This document shows positions 7,825 to 17,513 of a stretch of 64,000 nt of DNA, piece by piece. The notes under the pieces are model-generated. The model did not search any database, was not told the DNA's origin, and saw only the letters and a list, made by a program, of their open reading frames with translations. Origin of the DNA: Prevotella sp. E2-28 (lineage in GTDB: Bacteria; Bacteroidota; Bacteroidia; Bacteroidales; Bacteroidaceae); contig NZ_CP091788.1 of NCBI RefSeq assembly GCF_022024055.1, forward strand, positions 992,001 through 1,056,000, written 5' to 3'. The position numbers were made by a program, and so were the translations under genes. Each line of letters opens with the position of its first letter. Position 1 is the first letter of the stretch.

Positions 7825-9075
7825 ATGGTATTACAAATTCGATTAAGTAACTTTTTCTCTATTAACGAAGAAGTGATTTTGGATATGCAGGCAGCGAGTC
7901 TTCAGACTAAAGAATCCAAGGACCTGTTGGGTAATACTTTCGTTTGCAATGACGAAAGGTTGTTGAAGACTGTTGCTATCTATGGAGCCAATGCTTCAGG
8001 AAAGAGTAACATTATCAAAGCGATAAGGGCTTGTGTTCAAATGATCTTTGAGTCGCATAATTATAACGAGAACACAATCTTTGCCTTTACTCCATTTAAG
8101 TTTGGTGGCGTAGGTAAGCCAAGTAAATTCTATATCCGTTTCTTGATAGAGGGTGTTGAATACGAGTATAGCTTTTCCATGACAAAAACGGAGATTATTA
8201 CAGAGGAACTGTATTATTACCCTGTTGGTCGAAAAAAGTTGGTGTTTTCACGAGATGAGCGCAAAGGCCCAGACAAGAAGGACATCTATGAGTTCCGTTC
8301 TGCCATTCGCAGACCTATGGACGTGGCTGGAAATACATCAAAGAAAACCCTTTTTGTGTCACGTGCCAGTCAGATGGATCGTGATGTAGCTAAGGATGTG
8401 TTCCGCTATTTTAATGAGCGTTTTATTTTGAACTATTTTGGCTATAATAGTTATTCCATAGAGTCGCTTTTGAATGAGAACAAGGACTTGATTTTGAGGG
8501 TGCTCAAGGCTGCAGATAGTGATATTATAGATATTCGTAGTCAGCACGAATTGAGGTCGCTGACAACTGCTGTCTTTGATCCTCTGAGTAATCAGTTACT
8601 TTCAAGGGATGATATACAAAAGCCTCAGTTGAAGATTACGACTTTCCATAGGAATAATCCGGAAGTCCCATTTGATTTTTATTCAGAGGAGTCGAGTGGT
8701 ACTCAAGAATTCTTCCACATGATGTTAACTATTCTGAATATCATCAAGGGCAACAAAGTTCTTCTGATCGATGAAATATCGATGGGACTACATGTGAATC
8801 TGGTGGAGTATATTCTTAATCTGTTCCATCAAAGTGAATCGGCTCAGCTCATATTCTCTACGCATAATACTAATCTGCTCAACATGAGAAAGTTGAGGAA
8901 AGACCAGGTGTATTTCGTTAACAAGCGTGATGATGGGTCTTCAGATTTGTATTCTCTCTTTGATTTTAAGGATTTCCGTGAGAATATGGATGCAGAGAAA
9001 GCATACTTACAAGGCCGCTTTGATGCTATCCCCTATATTGACGATTCGTATAACAATCTAACACGACTTGGATAA
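7825..9075 (+). CDS. AAA ATPase of the RloA/AbiLi type
   Basis: The protein has 416 residues from the ATG. It starts with the typical LQIRLSNFFSINEE and has a P-loop YGANASGKSN near residue 55. Walker B is LLIDEISMGLHVN (about residue 312), followed by FSTHNTNLL (switch histidine). This is the COG1106 class of SMC/ABC-like ATPases. The gene downstream encodes an RloB-domain protein and begins 1 bp after this stop. The same pairing is known as the AbiL abortive-infection system (AbiLi plus AbiLii). The ATPase is expected to sense infection and license its RloB partner. The pair sits alone between two dnaK-end repeats. Confidence 0.85.
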   Translation: MVLQIRLSNFFSINEEVILDMQAASLQTKESKDLLGNTFVCNDERLLKTVAIYGANASGKSNIIKAIRACVQMIFESHNYNENTIFAFTPFKFGGVGKPSKFYIRFLIEGVEYEYSFSMTKTEIITEELYYYPVGRKKLVFSRDERKGPDKKDIYEFRSAIRRPMDVAGNTSKKTLFVSRASQMDRDVAKDVFRYFNERFILNYFGYNSYSIESLLNENKDLILRVLKAADSDIIDIRSQHELRSLTTAVFDPLSNQLLSRDDIQKPQLKITTFHRNNPEVPFDFYSEESSGTQEFFHMMLTILNIIKGNKVLLIDEISMGLHVNLVEYILNLFHQSESAQLIFSTHNTNLLNMRKLRKDQVYFVNKRDDGSSDLYSLFDFKDFRENMDAEKAYLQGRFDAIPYIDDSYNNLTRLG

Positions 9076-9076
9076 G

Positions 9077-9616
9077 ATGGGAAGAAAGGCTCGTATATCT
9101 AAGGGGAAACAAATGAAACCGAACTTCTTTGTTTTCTGTGAAGGTGAAACGGAGATCGCATATGTCAAATTCCTGCGTTCATTGTATCGGGCTCCCATTC
9201 AGGTCATAGTAAAGAAAGGCAAGTCGAATATTTCAGAAGACTATATTGAACGCTCCCAAAATGAATATGTAAGAACTGAGCAAGATAAAGTCTTCTTGAT
9301 GTATGATTTGGACGTTGATGGGATGTTGGAACAACTGCAAAAGATACCTAATGCAGAACTGATAGTCTCTAACCCGTGTATAGAACTATGGTTCTTGTTG
9401 CATTATCAGGAGCAAAAATCTGAGATTTCGTCTGTTAAGTGTGTTCAGAAATATCAGAAGGTATCGAAAGGATACAAAAAGGGTATCTTGTCTGAAGAAG
9501 AGAAGGATGTGTTTACCAAAAATAGAGAGTCGGCATTAGAAAGGGCAAAGAAACTTGCAGCATTCCAAAATCCTTCTACAACGGTATTTAAACTATTGGA
9601 GGAATTGAAAGGATAG
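9077..9616 (+). CDS. RloB-domain protein (AbiLii-like)
   Basis: The protein has 179 residues from ATG 9077; a TTG at 9068 would overlap the ATPase stop and is less likely. FFVFCEGETEIAYVKFL (residues about 15-31) and VFLMYDLDVDG (about 74-84) form the acidic E...DxD core of the RloB/TOPRIM-like fold. NPCIELWFLLHYQ follows, a hallmark of RloB proteins. It is the presumed toxic nuclease partner of the upstream ATPase. A strong terminator follows after 4 bp, so the operon is just these two genes. Confidence 0.85.
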   Translation: MGRKARISKGKQMKPNFFVFCEGETEIAYVKFLRSLYRAPIQVIVKKGKSNISEDYIERSQNEYVRTEQDKVFLMYDLDVDGMLEQLQKIPNAELIVSNPCIELWFLLHYQEQKSEISSVKCVQKYQKVSKGYKKGILSEEEKDVFTKNRESALERAKKLAAFQNPSTTVFKLLEELKG

Positions 9617-9620
9617 TAAA

Positions 9621-9654
9621 AAAATCCGTGTAATCGAAAGACTACACGGATTTT
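9621..9654. terminator. Bidirectional terminator after rloB
   Basis: AAAATCCGTGTA (9621-9632) pairs with TACACGGATTTT (9643-9654), with T/A runs on both sides. It ends the RloA/RloB operon and also stops leftward transcripts crossing the second core at 9681. The lower stem resembles the dnaK-junction hairpin at 22921. Confidence 0.88.
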
Positions 9655-9791
9655 AATTTAGATTTTAAAATCCTTATTTGACCTCCTCGAATTAGACATT
9701 CATTGATTTACAACTACTTGCGTGAGCTTGGCGTTTTAATGTCGCAAAATGCTTAAAAGCATCCTTGTAGCAAACATCTAATAACCAGCGC

Positions 9792-9799
9792 CAAAGGTA
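9792..9799 (-). promoter_or_regulatory. Leftward -7 promoter box in left-end repeat copy 2
   Basis: TACCTTTG is at the position equivalent to 7414-7421 in copy 1. It reads leftward over the core towards the 9621-9654 terminator. Confidence 0.5.
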
Positions 9800-9894
9800 C
9801 TAATTTCTTCCCAATCTGAGATAAGAAAACCAATAAAAAGTTGAGAACAACTCCATTTTTTAACAAAAGGCTTGGGAGATTCGGAAATAATTCG

Positions 9895-9902
9895 TACCTT
9901 TG
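9895..9902 (+). promoter_or_regulatory. Rightward -7 promoter box in left-end repeat copy 2
   Basis: TACCTTTG is the equivalent of the box at 7517. It is followed by the ACCCGC/GCGGGT hairpin, here enlarged by the inserted CTTAGG/CCTAAG stem. No ORF starts just downstream on this strand; 9990-10128 holds only the KGQI-type repeats. Confidence 0.5.
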
Positions 9903-10009
9903 CATCGCTAGAACCCGCCAAGCCTCTCCGCTCGACTTAGGTCGCTTGCCTAAGCCAAGAACGATGCTCAAATGTGCGGGTCGTTTTATCTTTATTCATT
10001 TGTTTATCT

Positions 10010-10121
10010 GCCCTTTTATCTGCCCTTTCATATTATCTGATTTTCAGTGGGTTAGAACTGCTTTGCTTGCTTGTTTGCTTGTTCGTTTGTTTATTTATCC
10101 GCCCTTTTATCTGCCCTTTCA
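10010..10121 (-). repeat. Two 21-bp direct repeats encoding KGQI-type tails
   Basis: The same 21 bases occur at 10010-10030 and 10101-10121. On the minus strand they read KGQIKGQ or KGQIKGR in frame after the stop of the neighbouring AlbA_2 gene. Such KGQI repeats are common at the C-termini of Bacteroidetes AlbA_2 proteins. They look like an old, now untranslated C-terminal extension. Confidence 0.65.
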
Positions 10122-10128
10122 CGTACCA

Positions 10129-11889
10129 TTATATTTCTCCCTTCTCTTTGAGTTCTTGTAATCCAATGGCTAACGCTTTGCTAATTAGCTCATTGTTTGC
10201 TGCATACGAATCGCCCAAAAGGTATACGGTAGTTCTGTTCTGACCTTCAGTCTTCAAAAGGCCATTGGATTTAAGTATATCCAAATATCTTCTAATCTGT
10301 TTCTCAGAAAGATGTGGCCCAATGATCTTAACAATGTCTGAGCGTTTGGCCTTGCCATATTTCTGTAGGAAAGGAAGAATAACCGCCCAAACCTGATTGA
10401 TATCCCAATCTGTCGCCAAAGAATATGCCGCCATATCTCCTGACAATTCATAATATCGGCGTGGTAAGATGTAATAAATGGCATTTGTCTTTCCATGCTT
10501 CTCGATATAGCCCATCTGTTCTAATTTATGCGTAATCGCTTTATCGCTAGGTTTCTTTTGGCCATCTCTTATCTCACAAAGGGCCATTACCTCAAAGACT
10601 GTCAGTTTCTTGTCTTCAGGCAGGCTGTCCTGTATTCCTTGAACATACATAGCAAAGGCTTTATCTTTCACAGTTGCTAGCAGTATGGCAATCACGGTGA
10701 AATCGTCGCTCTTTGAATAATCAGGTTCGGGTTTACCCTCCGACAATGTAAGTAGGAAGATTTTGTCGATACCTTGACCAGAACGTTCAACAACACCTGT
10801 TTTTGAAAGCAGGTCAGCAAGAAGTCTGTTTCTTGGTGTACTTGGTACTGTCAGGAGGGTGTCAACAGTAACACCATTCGGAAAACCGCCAGCATTCAGC
10901 ACTTCAAGTCTTGTTGGGTATTGTTTTACTACGATTTCGCTATTCTTCCGATAGTCGCGATGCGCAAAAGCATTATTTACCAGTTCTCTGATAACATCCT
11001 CATTGAAGAATGGTATATCAAAGATATATGACTCCTCTCTGATGGGTACAGAGCCATTACGAAGATTTATTGCTTCCCACAGTTTGTCAATCAGGATAAA
11101 GAATGGCTGCCCGAATTGTAGACGATTGTCAAAATGGATTTGAGCCTCAGTATTGCGATATTCCAACATGACCTTGGCCTGTGGGAATTTCTTACTAATG
11201 AAAGATTCTTTGCCCACGAGTAGAACAGCTGCGTTTGTGACTTTGTTCCCACTTATTAGATGCAAGTCACTCAATGCCTGTCTGTCGTCCAATGATTTGA
11301 ATGAAGGATTCTTTTGCTTTTTGGCATACTTCTCTTTCATCACCTTAATGGCTTCTGGATCCAAATCGTCAATGGTTGCTCCATCACAGAATTGCTCAGA
11401 GAAATCAGGCTCCTGTTCTTGAAGAATTGACAAAAGGACCTTGTCGTCCATTGGCAGCAGATCTTCACCAACCCTCATCAAAGCCACGTCTTCAAACTTA
11501 TACACCTTGCCAATTGGTCTTGAAGGAATCTCTATTACTACTACTCGGCCCGTCTTGTTTGCTTCATTTTCAAACAACTCATATACTTCAGGACGAATAC
11601 CTGTATCGCGATAGATATTACTCTCCAACTCGCCTAAGGAATTCTCATTTTGCTTAGTCCCTGTCACCTTATGAGGATAGTCATCGTGCATACCTATGAC
11701 CATCCTTCCACCACCTTCATTGCAGAGAGCTGTAACATATCCAAGGATACATTTGCGCCGATCTTTGGGTTTTGCTTTATCACCCCCATTGTAAGAGACG
11801 TTCCCTTGCTCTCCTTTCTTGAACTCTACGTGATCTTCTGACTCACGCATCTGTTGTAGTTCTGCTATTGTATATCGCTTCATTGTCAT
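10129..11889 (-). CDS. AlbA_2 (Schlafen-like) domain ATP-binding protein
   Basis: The protein has 586 residues. The N-terminal AlbA_2 domain (about 10-160) begins with ESEDHVEFKKG and contains GGGRMVIGM. The middle has an HATPase_c_4-like part with IRELVNNAFAHRDY (about residue 295-308) and GVVERSGQGIDKI (about 370). The C-terminal third is winged-helix. These proteins are thought to be nucleic-acid-binding regulators or defence components. It lies 19 bp after the TIR gene and is the last gene of a three-gene leftward cluster. After its stop the frame continues with a KGQI-rich tail of ~25 codons, so it may have been shortened by a nonsense change. Its biochemical role is unknown. Confidence 0.8.
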   Translation of the reverse strand: MTMKRYTIAELQQMRESEDHVEFKKGEQGNVSYNGGDKAKPKDRRKCILGYVTALCNEGGGRMVIGMHDDYPHKVTGTKQNENSLGELESNIYRDTGIRPEVYELFENEANKTGRVVVIEIPSRPIGKVYKFEDVALMRVGEDLLPMDDKVLLSILQEQEPDFSEQFCDGATIDDLDPEAIKVMKEKYAKKQKNPSFKSLDDRQALSDLHLISGNKVTNAAVLLVGKESFISKKFPQAKVMLEYRNTEAQIHFDNRLQFGQPFFILIDKLWEAINLRNGSVPIREESYIFDIPFFNEDVIRELVNNAFAHRDYRKNSEIVVKQYPTRLEVLNAGGFPNGVTVDTLLTVPSTPRNRLLADLLSKTGVVERSGQGIDKIFLLTLSEGKPEPDYSKSDDFTVIAILLATVKDKAFAMYVQGIQDSLPEDKKLTVFEVMALCEIRDGQKKPSDKAITHKLEQMGYIEKHGKTNAIYYILPRRYYELSGDMAAYSLATDWDINQVWAVILPFLQKYGKAKRSDIVKIIGPHLSEKQIRRYLDILKSNGLLKTEGQNRTTVYLLGDSYAANNELISKALAIGLQELKEKGEI

Positions 11890-11908
11890 ATTTCATTTGC
11901 AAAGTTAA

Positions 11909-12769
11909 TTAATTTCTGTTAGAAGGTGCTATTTTGCAGACGGTTTTGAGAAATTTGTCTCTGTCAGCCTCCCATTGTGAGAAAGTAGAAATATCAGGCT
12001 TGGGAAGATTAAAGAAATTCAGCACTTTGCCAATAAAATCATTCATTCGATCTTCTGCATCATCAGAGTTTACTTTTATGGAAATGTATTGATCATCAAT
12101 AACACCTTTTAATTTATCAAAGTCGCAATCTGTGGTGAGGAAAGAACAGCACTCATTATTTAATATCCATGAGGCACCCATTTCGTTGAGGCATATTGAA
12201 CTTTGGTAATAACGAGGAGAATGTATGATAATCATGAATATCTCATAATCTTCAAATTGAGTTTTTATTTCATGATATATCTCTTTCCCAAGGCCTATTT
12301 TGTAATTTGGCACAGAACTACAGAAAATCCTTTCAGCATCAGACCCTATATACAGTCTAAGGAGATTCACTAAGGCATCAACGAATGGCTTATCTTCACT
12401 TTTGTGACTAATGAATATTTTTTGACATTTCTTTCCTCTGAACATATCTTTAGAATACAAAGCATCCAGAATCTTTATCGTAGTTCTGATATCTCCAAAA
12501 GAATATGCGTTTATCAAATCTTTATTGACCATAGGGCCATATGGAGATAGAGGAACCATTTGCCTATTGACGATATGACTTGTTGCATTCAGTAGAATGT
12601 TGGCAATTTCCGGATACTCTTCTTTAATTAAAGAAATTATCTCGTTCGATATTTCTACAAGCTGCTTTGTCCGAGGTCCGATTTCAGAATTGTAGTTGAT
12701 AGAAATTCCTGTCAGCAAAGATATTGCTGAGTCTATTAAATTACGAATTTGAGTATTCTCTCGCTTCAT
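11909..12769 (-). CDS. TIR-domain protein with novel N-terminal region
   Basis: The protein has 286 residues. Residues 1-115 are helical and unrecognised. Residues ~117-260 form a TIR fold starting KIFISHKSEDKPFVDAL. The stretch SSICLNEMGASW (about residue 195) holds the glutamate used as the catalytic residue of NAD-cleaving bacterial TIRs. In antiphage systems such a domain depletes NAD or makes a signalling nucleotide. It lies between an AAA ATPase gene (109 bp upstream) and an AlbA_2 gene (19 bp downstream) on the same strand. The ATPase is a candidate sensor. Activity is inferred from the motif only. Confidence 0.8.
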   Translation of the reverse strand: MKRENTQIRNLIDSAISLLTGISINYNSEIGPRTKQLVEISNEIISLIKEEYPEIANILLNATSHIVNRQMVPLSPYGPMVNKDLINAYSFGDIRTTIKILDALYSKDMFRGKKCQKIFISHKSEDKPFVDALVNLLRLYIGSDAERIFCSSVPNYKIGLGKEIYHEIKTQFEDYEIFMIIIHSPRYYQSSICLNEMGASWILNNECCSFLTTDCDFDKLKGVIDDQYISIKVNSDDAEDRMNDFIGKVLNFFNLPKPDISTFSQWEADRDKFLKTVCKIAPSNRN

Positions 12770-12878
12770 ATTTTGTTTTTATTAATCGCTACTTAGATTA
12801 TCCAACCAAGACATATGATTAACCAATAGTCATTCTGTGACATAAGCATCTATGAATAGAATGGAAGCTCAACCTTCT

Positions 12879-14171
12879 TCACTCGCGTTTTATATTGGGA
12901 ACAGCCTTAAACAATCCTCTCCTGTATGATCGTTGGAACGAAGCAATTTTATTCAACCTCTTAAACTCAGTAAGTGAATATAACTTAGTCCCGCCATCTT
13001 CTCCTTTATCTGTAAACCATACAGAATCCTTTCGCAAAAGTTCATCAATGGCATCAAGCAAAGGATCGTAATGAGTCGTAAATAACAACTGACTATGACC
13101 CGTATTTTCAAGAAACTCCTCCAGAATAAGTTCCAACAAGTCTGGATGCAACGATGATTCTATTTCGTCCACGGTTAAGAAACTGCCATTATTCAAAAGC
13201 TCATAAATCGCAGCTTCAATACCAAACAATCTCCTCGTACCATCACTCTGATAATCATTCGACAAATAGTACCTTTCAACGCCTCTCTGGTTCTTTACGG
13301 TATGCTCAAAACTCGAATTCAGTTTATTTACAAAATCATCTTCCAGCAACTTGTCTTTCACCTCTTTCGACAATTCTTGAGCCCCAATAATAGCATCGCG
13401 CATAAATCCCGGGATAGGATATTTTTCTTCCTGCATCTTCACACCTGTGATATTCGAGCCCGCCTTATTTACGAATTTCAAAATGAAATCTTTCAGAGCG
13501 TTATCTTTCAGCATCTGACTTCCTGCATATTCAAACATTCTTGTTTCTGGTTCAATCACCGGCAACATACCTGATTTCATCCAGTTTCGGGCTTCATCAA
13601 TAAGGGGTAGCGAACAGTTTACTTTCTGCCTTGCTGCAAAAAAAGACATATTGCGCAAACATTTTAAACTAATTTCATCTACAGCTCCAGCTATAGTTTT
13701 TACTGCCAATGTATTTATCTTGATAACAGATTGTCCATTTTCAAGTAATCGCGTAAAAAGCATCGTTGGCTGCGTACTCTTATAATAATACAGTTTCTCT
13801 GAATATACTTGATGTTTATCTAGTTCCAAAGAATACCAATATCTAACTCCATTAACATAGAATTTCAGTTCAAATTTCGAAGCTTCCTGTGGTGTATCTT
13901 CATCAAATAAAAAAGGTACCGCTTCGGTTGATTCATCTATATCACTACGTTTCTGAAACCAAAAGTTTTGAAGGAAATCAATTGCAGCAAGCAAATTCGA
14001 CTTACCACTAGCATTAGCGCCATAAACTACCGCAAGTCGTAATAGCCTGACCCCAGGTGCAACTTCTACCACTAACTCTTTCTCAAGTGCCTCATCCTTT
14101 GTAGCCTCAAAGTTAAGCACAGCCTCTTCCTTAAATGAGAGGAAATTTGAAACACGAAATTCTTGTATCAT
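12879..14171 (-). CDS. RloA-type AAA ATPase without RloB partner
   Basis: The protein has 430 residues. It starts with IQEFRVSNFLSFKEE, has P-loop YGANASGKSN near residue 51 and Walker B FLTVDEIESSLHP (about residue 345), then FTTHYDPLL. It is the same COG1106 class as the ATPase at 7825 but diverged from it. Here the downstream gene is a TIR protein instead of RloB. It is probably the first gene of a leftward operon with the TIR and AlbA_2 genes. The -7 box is at 14216-14223. Function as a defence sensor is inferred from family and context. Confidence 0.82.
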   Translation of the reverse strand: MIQEFRVSNFLSFKEEAVLNFEATKDEALEKELVVEVAPGVRLLRLAVVYGANASGKSNLLAAIDFLQNFWFQKRSDIDESTEAVPFLFDEDTPQEASKFELKFYVNGVRYWYSLELDKHQVYSEKLYYYKSTQPTMLFTRLLENGQSVIKINTLAVKTIAGAVDEISLKCLRNMSFFAARQKVNCSLPLIDEARNWMKSGMLPVIEPETRMFEYAGSQMLKDNALKDFILKFVNKAGSNITGVKMQEEKYPIPGFMRDAIIGAQELSKEVKDKLLEDDFVNKLNSSFEHTVKNQRGVERYYLSNDYQSDGTRRLFGIEAAIYELLNNGSFLTVDEIESSLHPDLLELILEEFLENTGHSQLLFTTHYDPLLDAIDELLRKDSVWFTDKGEDGGTKLYSLTEFKRLNKIASFQRSYRRGLFKAVPNIKRE

Positions 14172-14215
14172 GTTGTTACATGAGCTATTATTTATACCAT
14201 ATTATTATTTGTGCG

Positions 14216-14223
14216 CAAAGGTA
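14216..14223 (-). promoter_or_regulatory. -7 promoter box for the ATPase-TIR-AlbA_2 cluster
   Basis: TACCTTTG reads leftward, about 45 bp before the ATPase start codon. It is the only strong box upstream of the cluster. Confidence 0.65.
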
Positions 14224-14479
14224 GCACTTTTTACTTAACCAGACAAGAGAATTGGCTATTTTTTAATCATGCAGCCACAATTTGGCAGAACTTGCGCCAT
14301 TTTGACGGATAAATAATGCAAAATATGCAATCTATATAAAAATGTGCACACGTCATTTTGGCAGGCCCACTGACAGATTTAAGAAAATGACAATTAAAAC
14401 CATTCAATTAACATTTAAACTTGTAAAAATGGCCAAACTACCATCCAATTTCATAGATAAAATACAAAATCTGTGCTTT

Positions 14480-14495
14480 TGGCACGCTCTTTGCA
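14480..14495 (+). promoter_or_regulatory. Sigma-54 (-24/-12) promoter of the CBASS operon
   Basis: TGGCAC-5 nt-TTGCA matches the RpoN consensus. The GG and GC dinucleotides have exactly the required 10-bp spacing (GG 14481-14482, GC 14493-14494). It lies 43 bp before the capV start codon. No TAnnTTTG box sits in the expected place. The AT-rich 14260-14460 stretch could hold activator sites, but no enhancer-binding protein is encoded in the window. From 14224 to 14479 I see no gene. Confidence 0.7.
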
Positions 14496-14537
14496 ACACT
14501 ATTTCACAGATTAAACAATTTTTTAAAATTAGAGAAA

Positions 14538-17102
<2,565 letters not shown>

Positions 17103-17255
17103 CCGTACAGGTCGAACCTCTTTCCTGATATATGTTTCAATATTTTTCGACTTAGTCGCCATAAATTTTGTGGTATGAAGTATTCAGTTTCTGCCAATTT
17201 GTGCAAAAAATGATAGTTTTCTGCTGGATAGTTTGTTTATTTCGAGAATAATCTT

Positions 17256-17263
17256 TATCTTTG
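17256..17263 (+). promoter_or_regulatory. -7 promoter box upstream of the structured leader
   Basis: TATCTTTG is a clear Bacteroidetes box. Transcription from about 17270 would produce a ~245-nt leader before the start codon at 17514. Confidence 0.7.
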
Positions 17264-17269
17264 TAGCGT

Positions 17270-17513
17270 GTTTCTTCGGGGACACAATGACTTATTGAAA
17301 CAACGAAGCGTTATGCTTTTCTTGTAATCGGAAACGTGAGAAACTTCCAAAGTCAGCAAGAGAGTGTGGCGGTTCGCGCGTATAGCGTGGACTGGTTACT
17401 ACATCTGCTGACAAGGTAATTCTCACGACCTCCGATTGAAGAAGTGGTATATCAGTGCCACGCTTCATAACATCTAATCGCCCTTAAGGATACTGGAGGG
17501 CAAATTAAGACCT
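17270..17513 (+). ncRNA. Highly structured 5' leader or cis-acting RNA
   Basis: No ORF is supported here. Nested long-range pairings are visible: AATCGGA (17326-17332) with TCCGATT (17431-17437); CGTGAGAA (17335-17342) with TTCTCACG (17420-17427); GTCAGCA (17352-17358) with TGCTGAC (17406-17412). A GAAG...CTTC stem with GTGG/CCAC follows (17441-17466). Next comes a GCCCT/AGGGC hairpin (17480-17501) that contains the likely ribosome-binding purines. The multi-branched fold and the RBS hairpin suggest a regulatory leader. I believe similar sequences recur in Bacteroides genomes but cannot name a family. Confidence 0.6.

Larger units (their letters stand above)
7303..9691. mobile_element. Putative 2.4-kb cassette at a dnaK-type site carrying RloA/RloB
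   Basis: The segment between two copies of the 11-bp dnaK-end core (7303 and 9681) contains one left-end repeat, the ATPase/RloB pair and a terminator hairpin, and nothing else. It has no integrase. Its right end lacks the arm-like motifs seen at the dnaK-proximal junction. It may be a deletion derivative of a full element or a passenger moved by the integrase of the neighbouring unit. Boundaries are inferred from repeats only. Confidence 0.6.
9681..9989. repeat. Left-end repeat copy 2, starting with a dnaK-end core
   Basis: This is collinear with 7303-7580 apart from a ~31-bp insertion (9930-9960) that itself forms a CTTAGG/CCTAAG hairpin. The core ACCTCCTCGAA is 9681-9691. The motifs ATGTCGCAAAA (9739-9749) and TAGCAAACAT (9768-9777) are unchanged. 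On the minus strand the FEEVK-stop codons are kept, but an in-frame TAA replaces the serine codon found in copy 1. Confidence 0.85.

Noticed and set aside
9841..10243. Rightward hydrophobic ORFs rich in Phe, Ile, Cys and Pro
   Set aside because: They come from the reverse strand of the KGQI repeats and have no start signal or family resemblance.
12770..12878. A gene between the TIR and ATPase genes
   Set aside because: Only short AT-rich sequence without an ORF or promoter box was found.
14281..14370. Further sigma-54 sites (TTTGGCAGAAC and TTTTGGCAGGCC) upstream of capV
   Set aside because: Their GG-to-GC spacing is wrong (8 bp) or the GC is missing. Only 14480-14495 has correct spacing.
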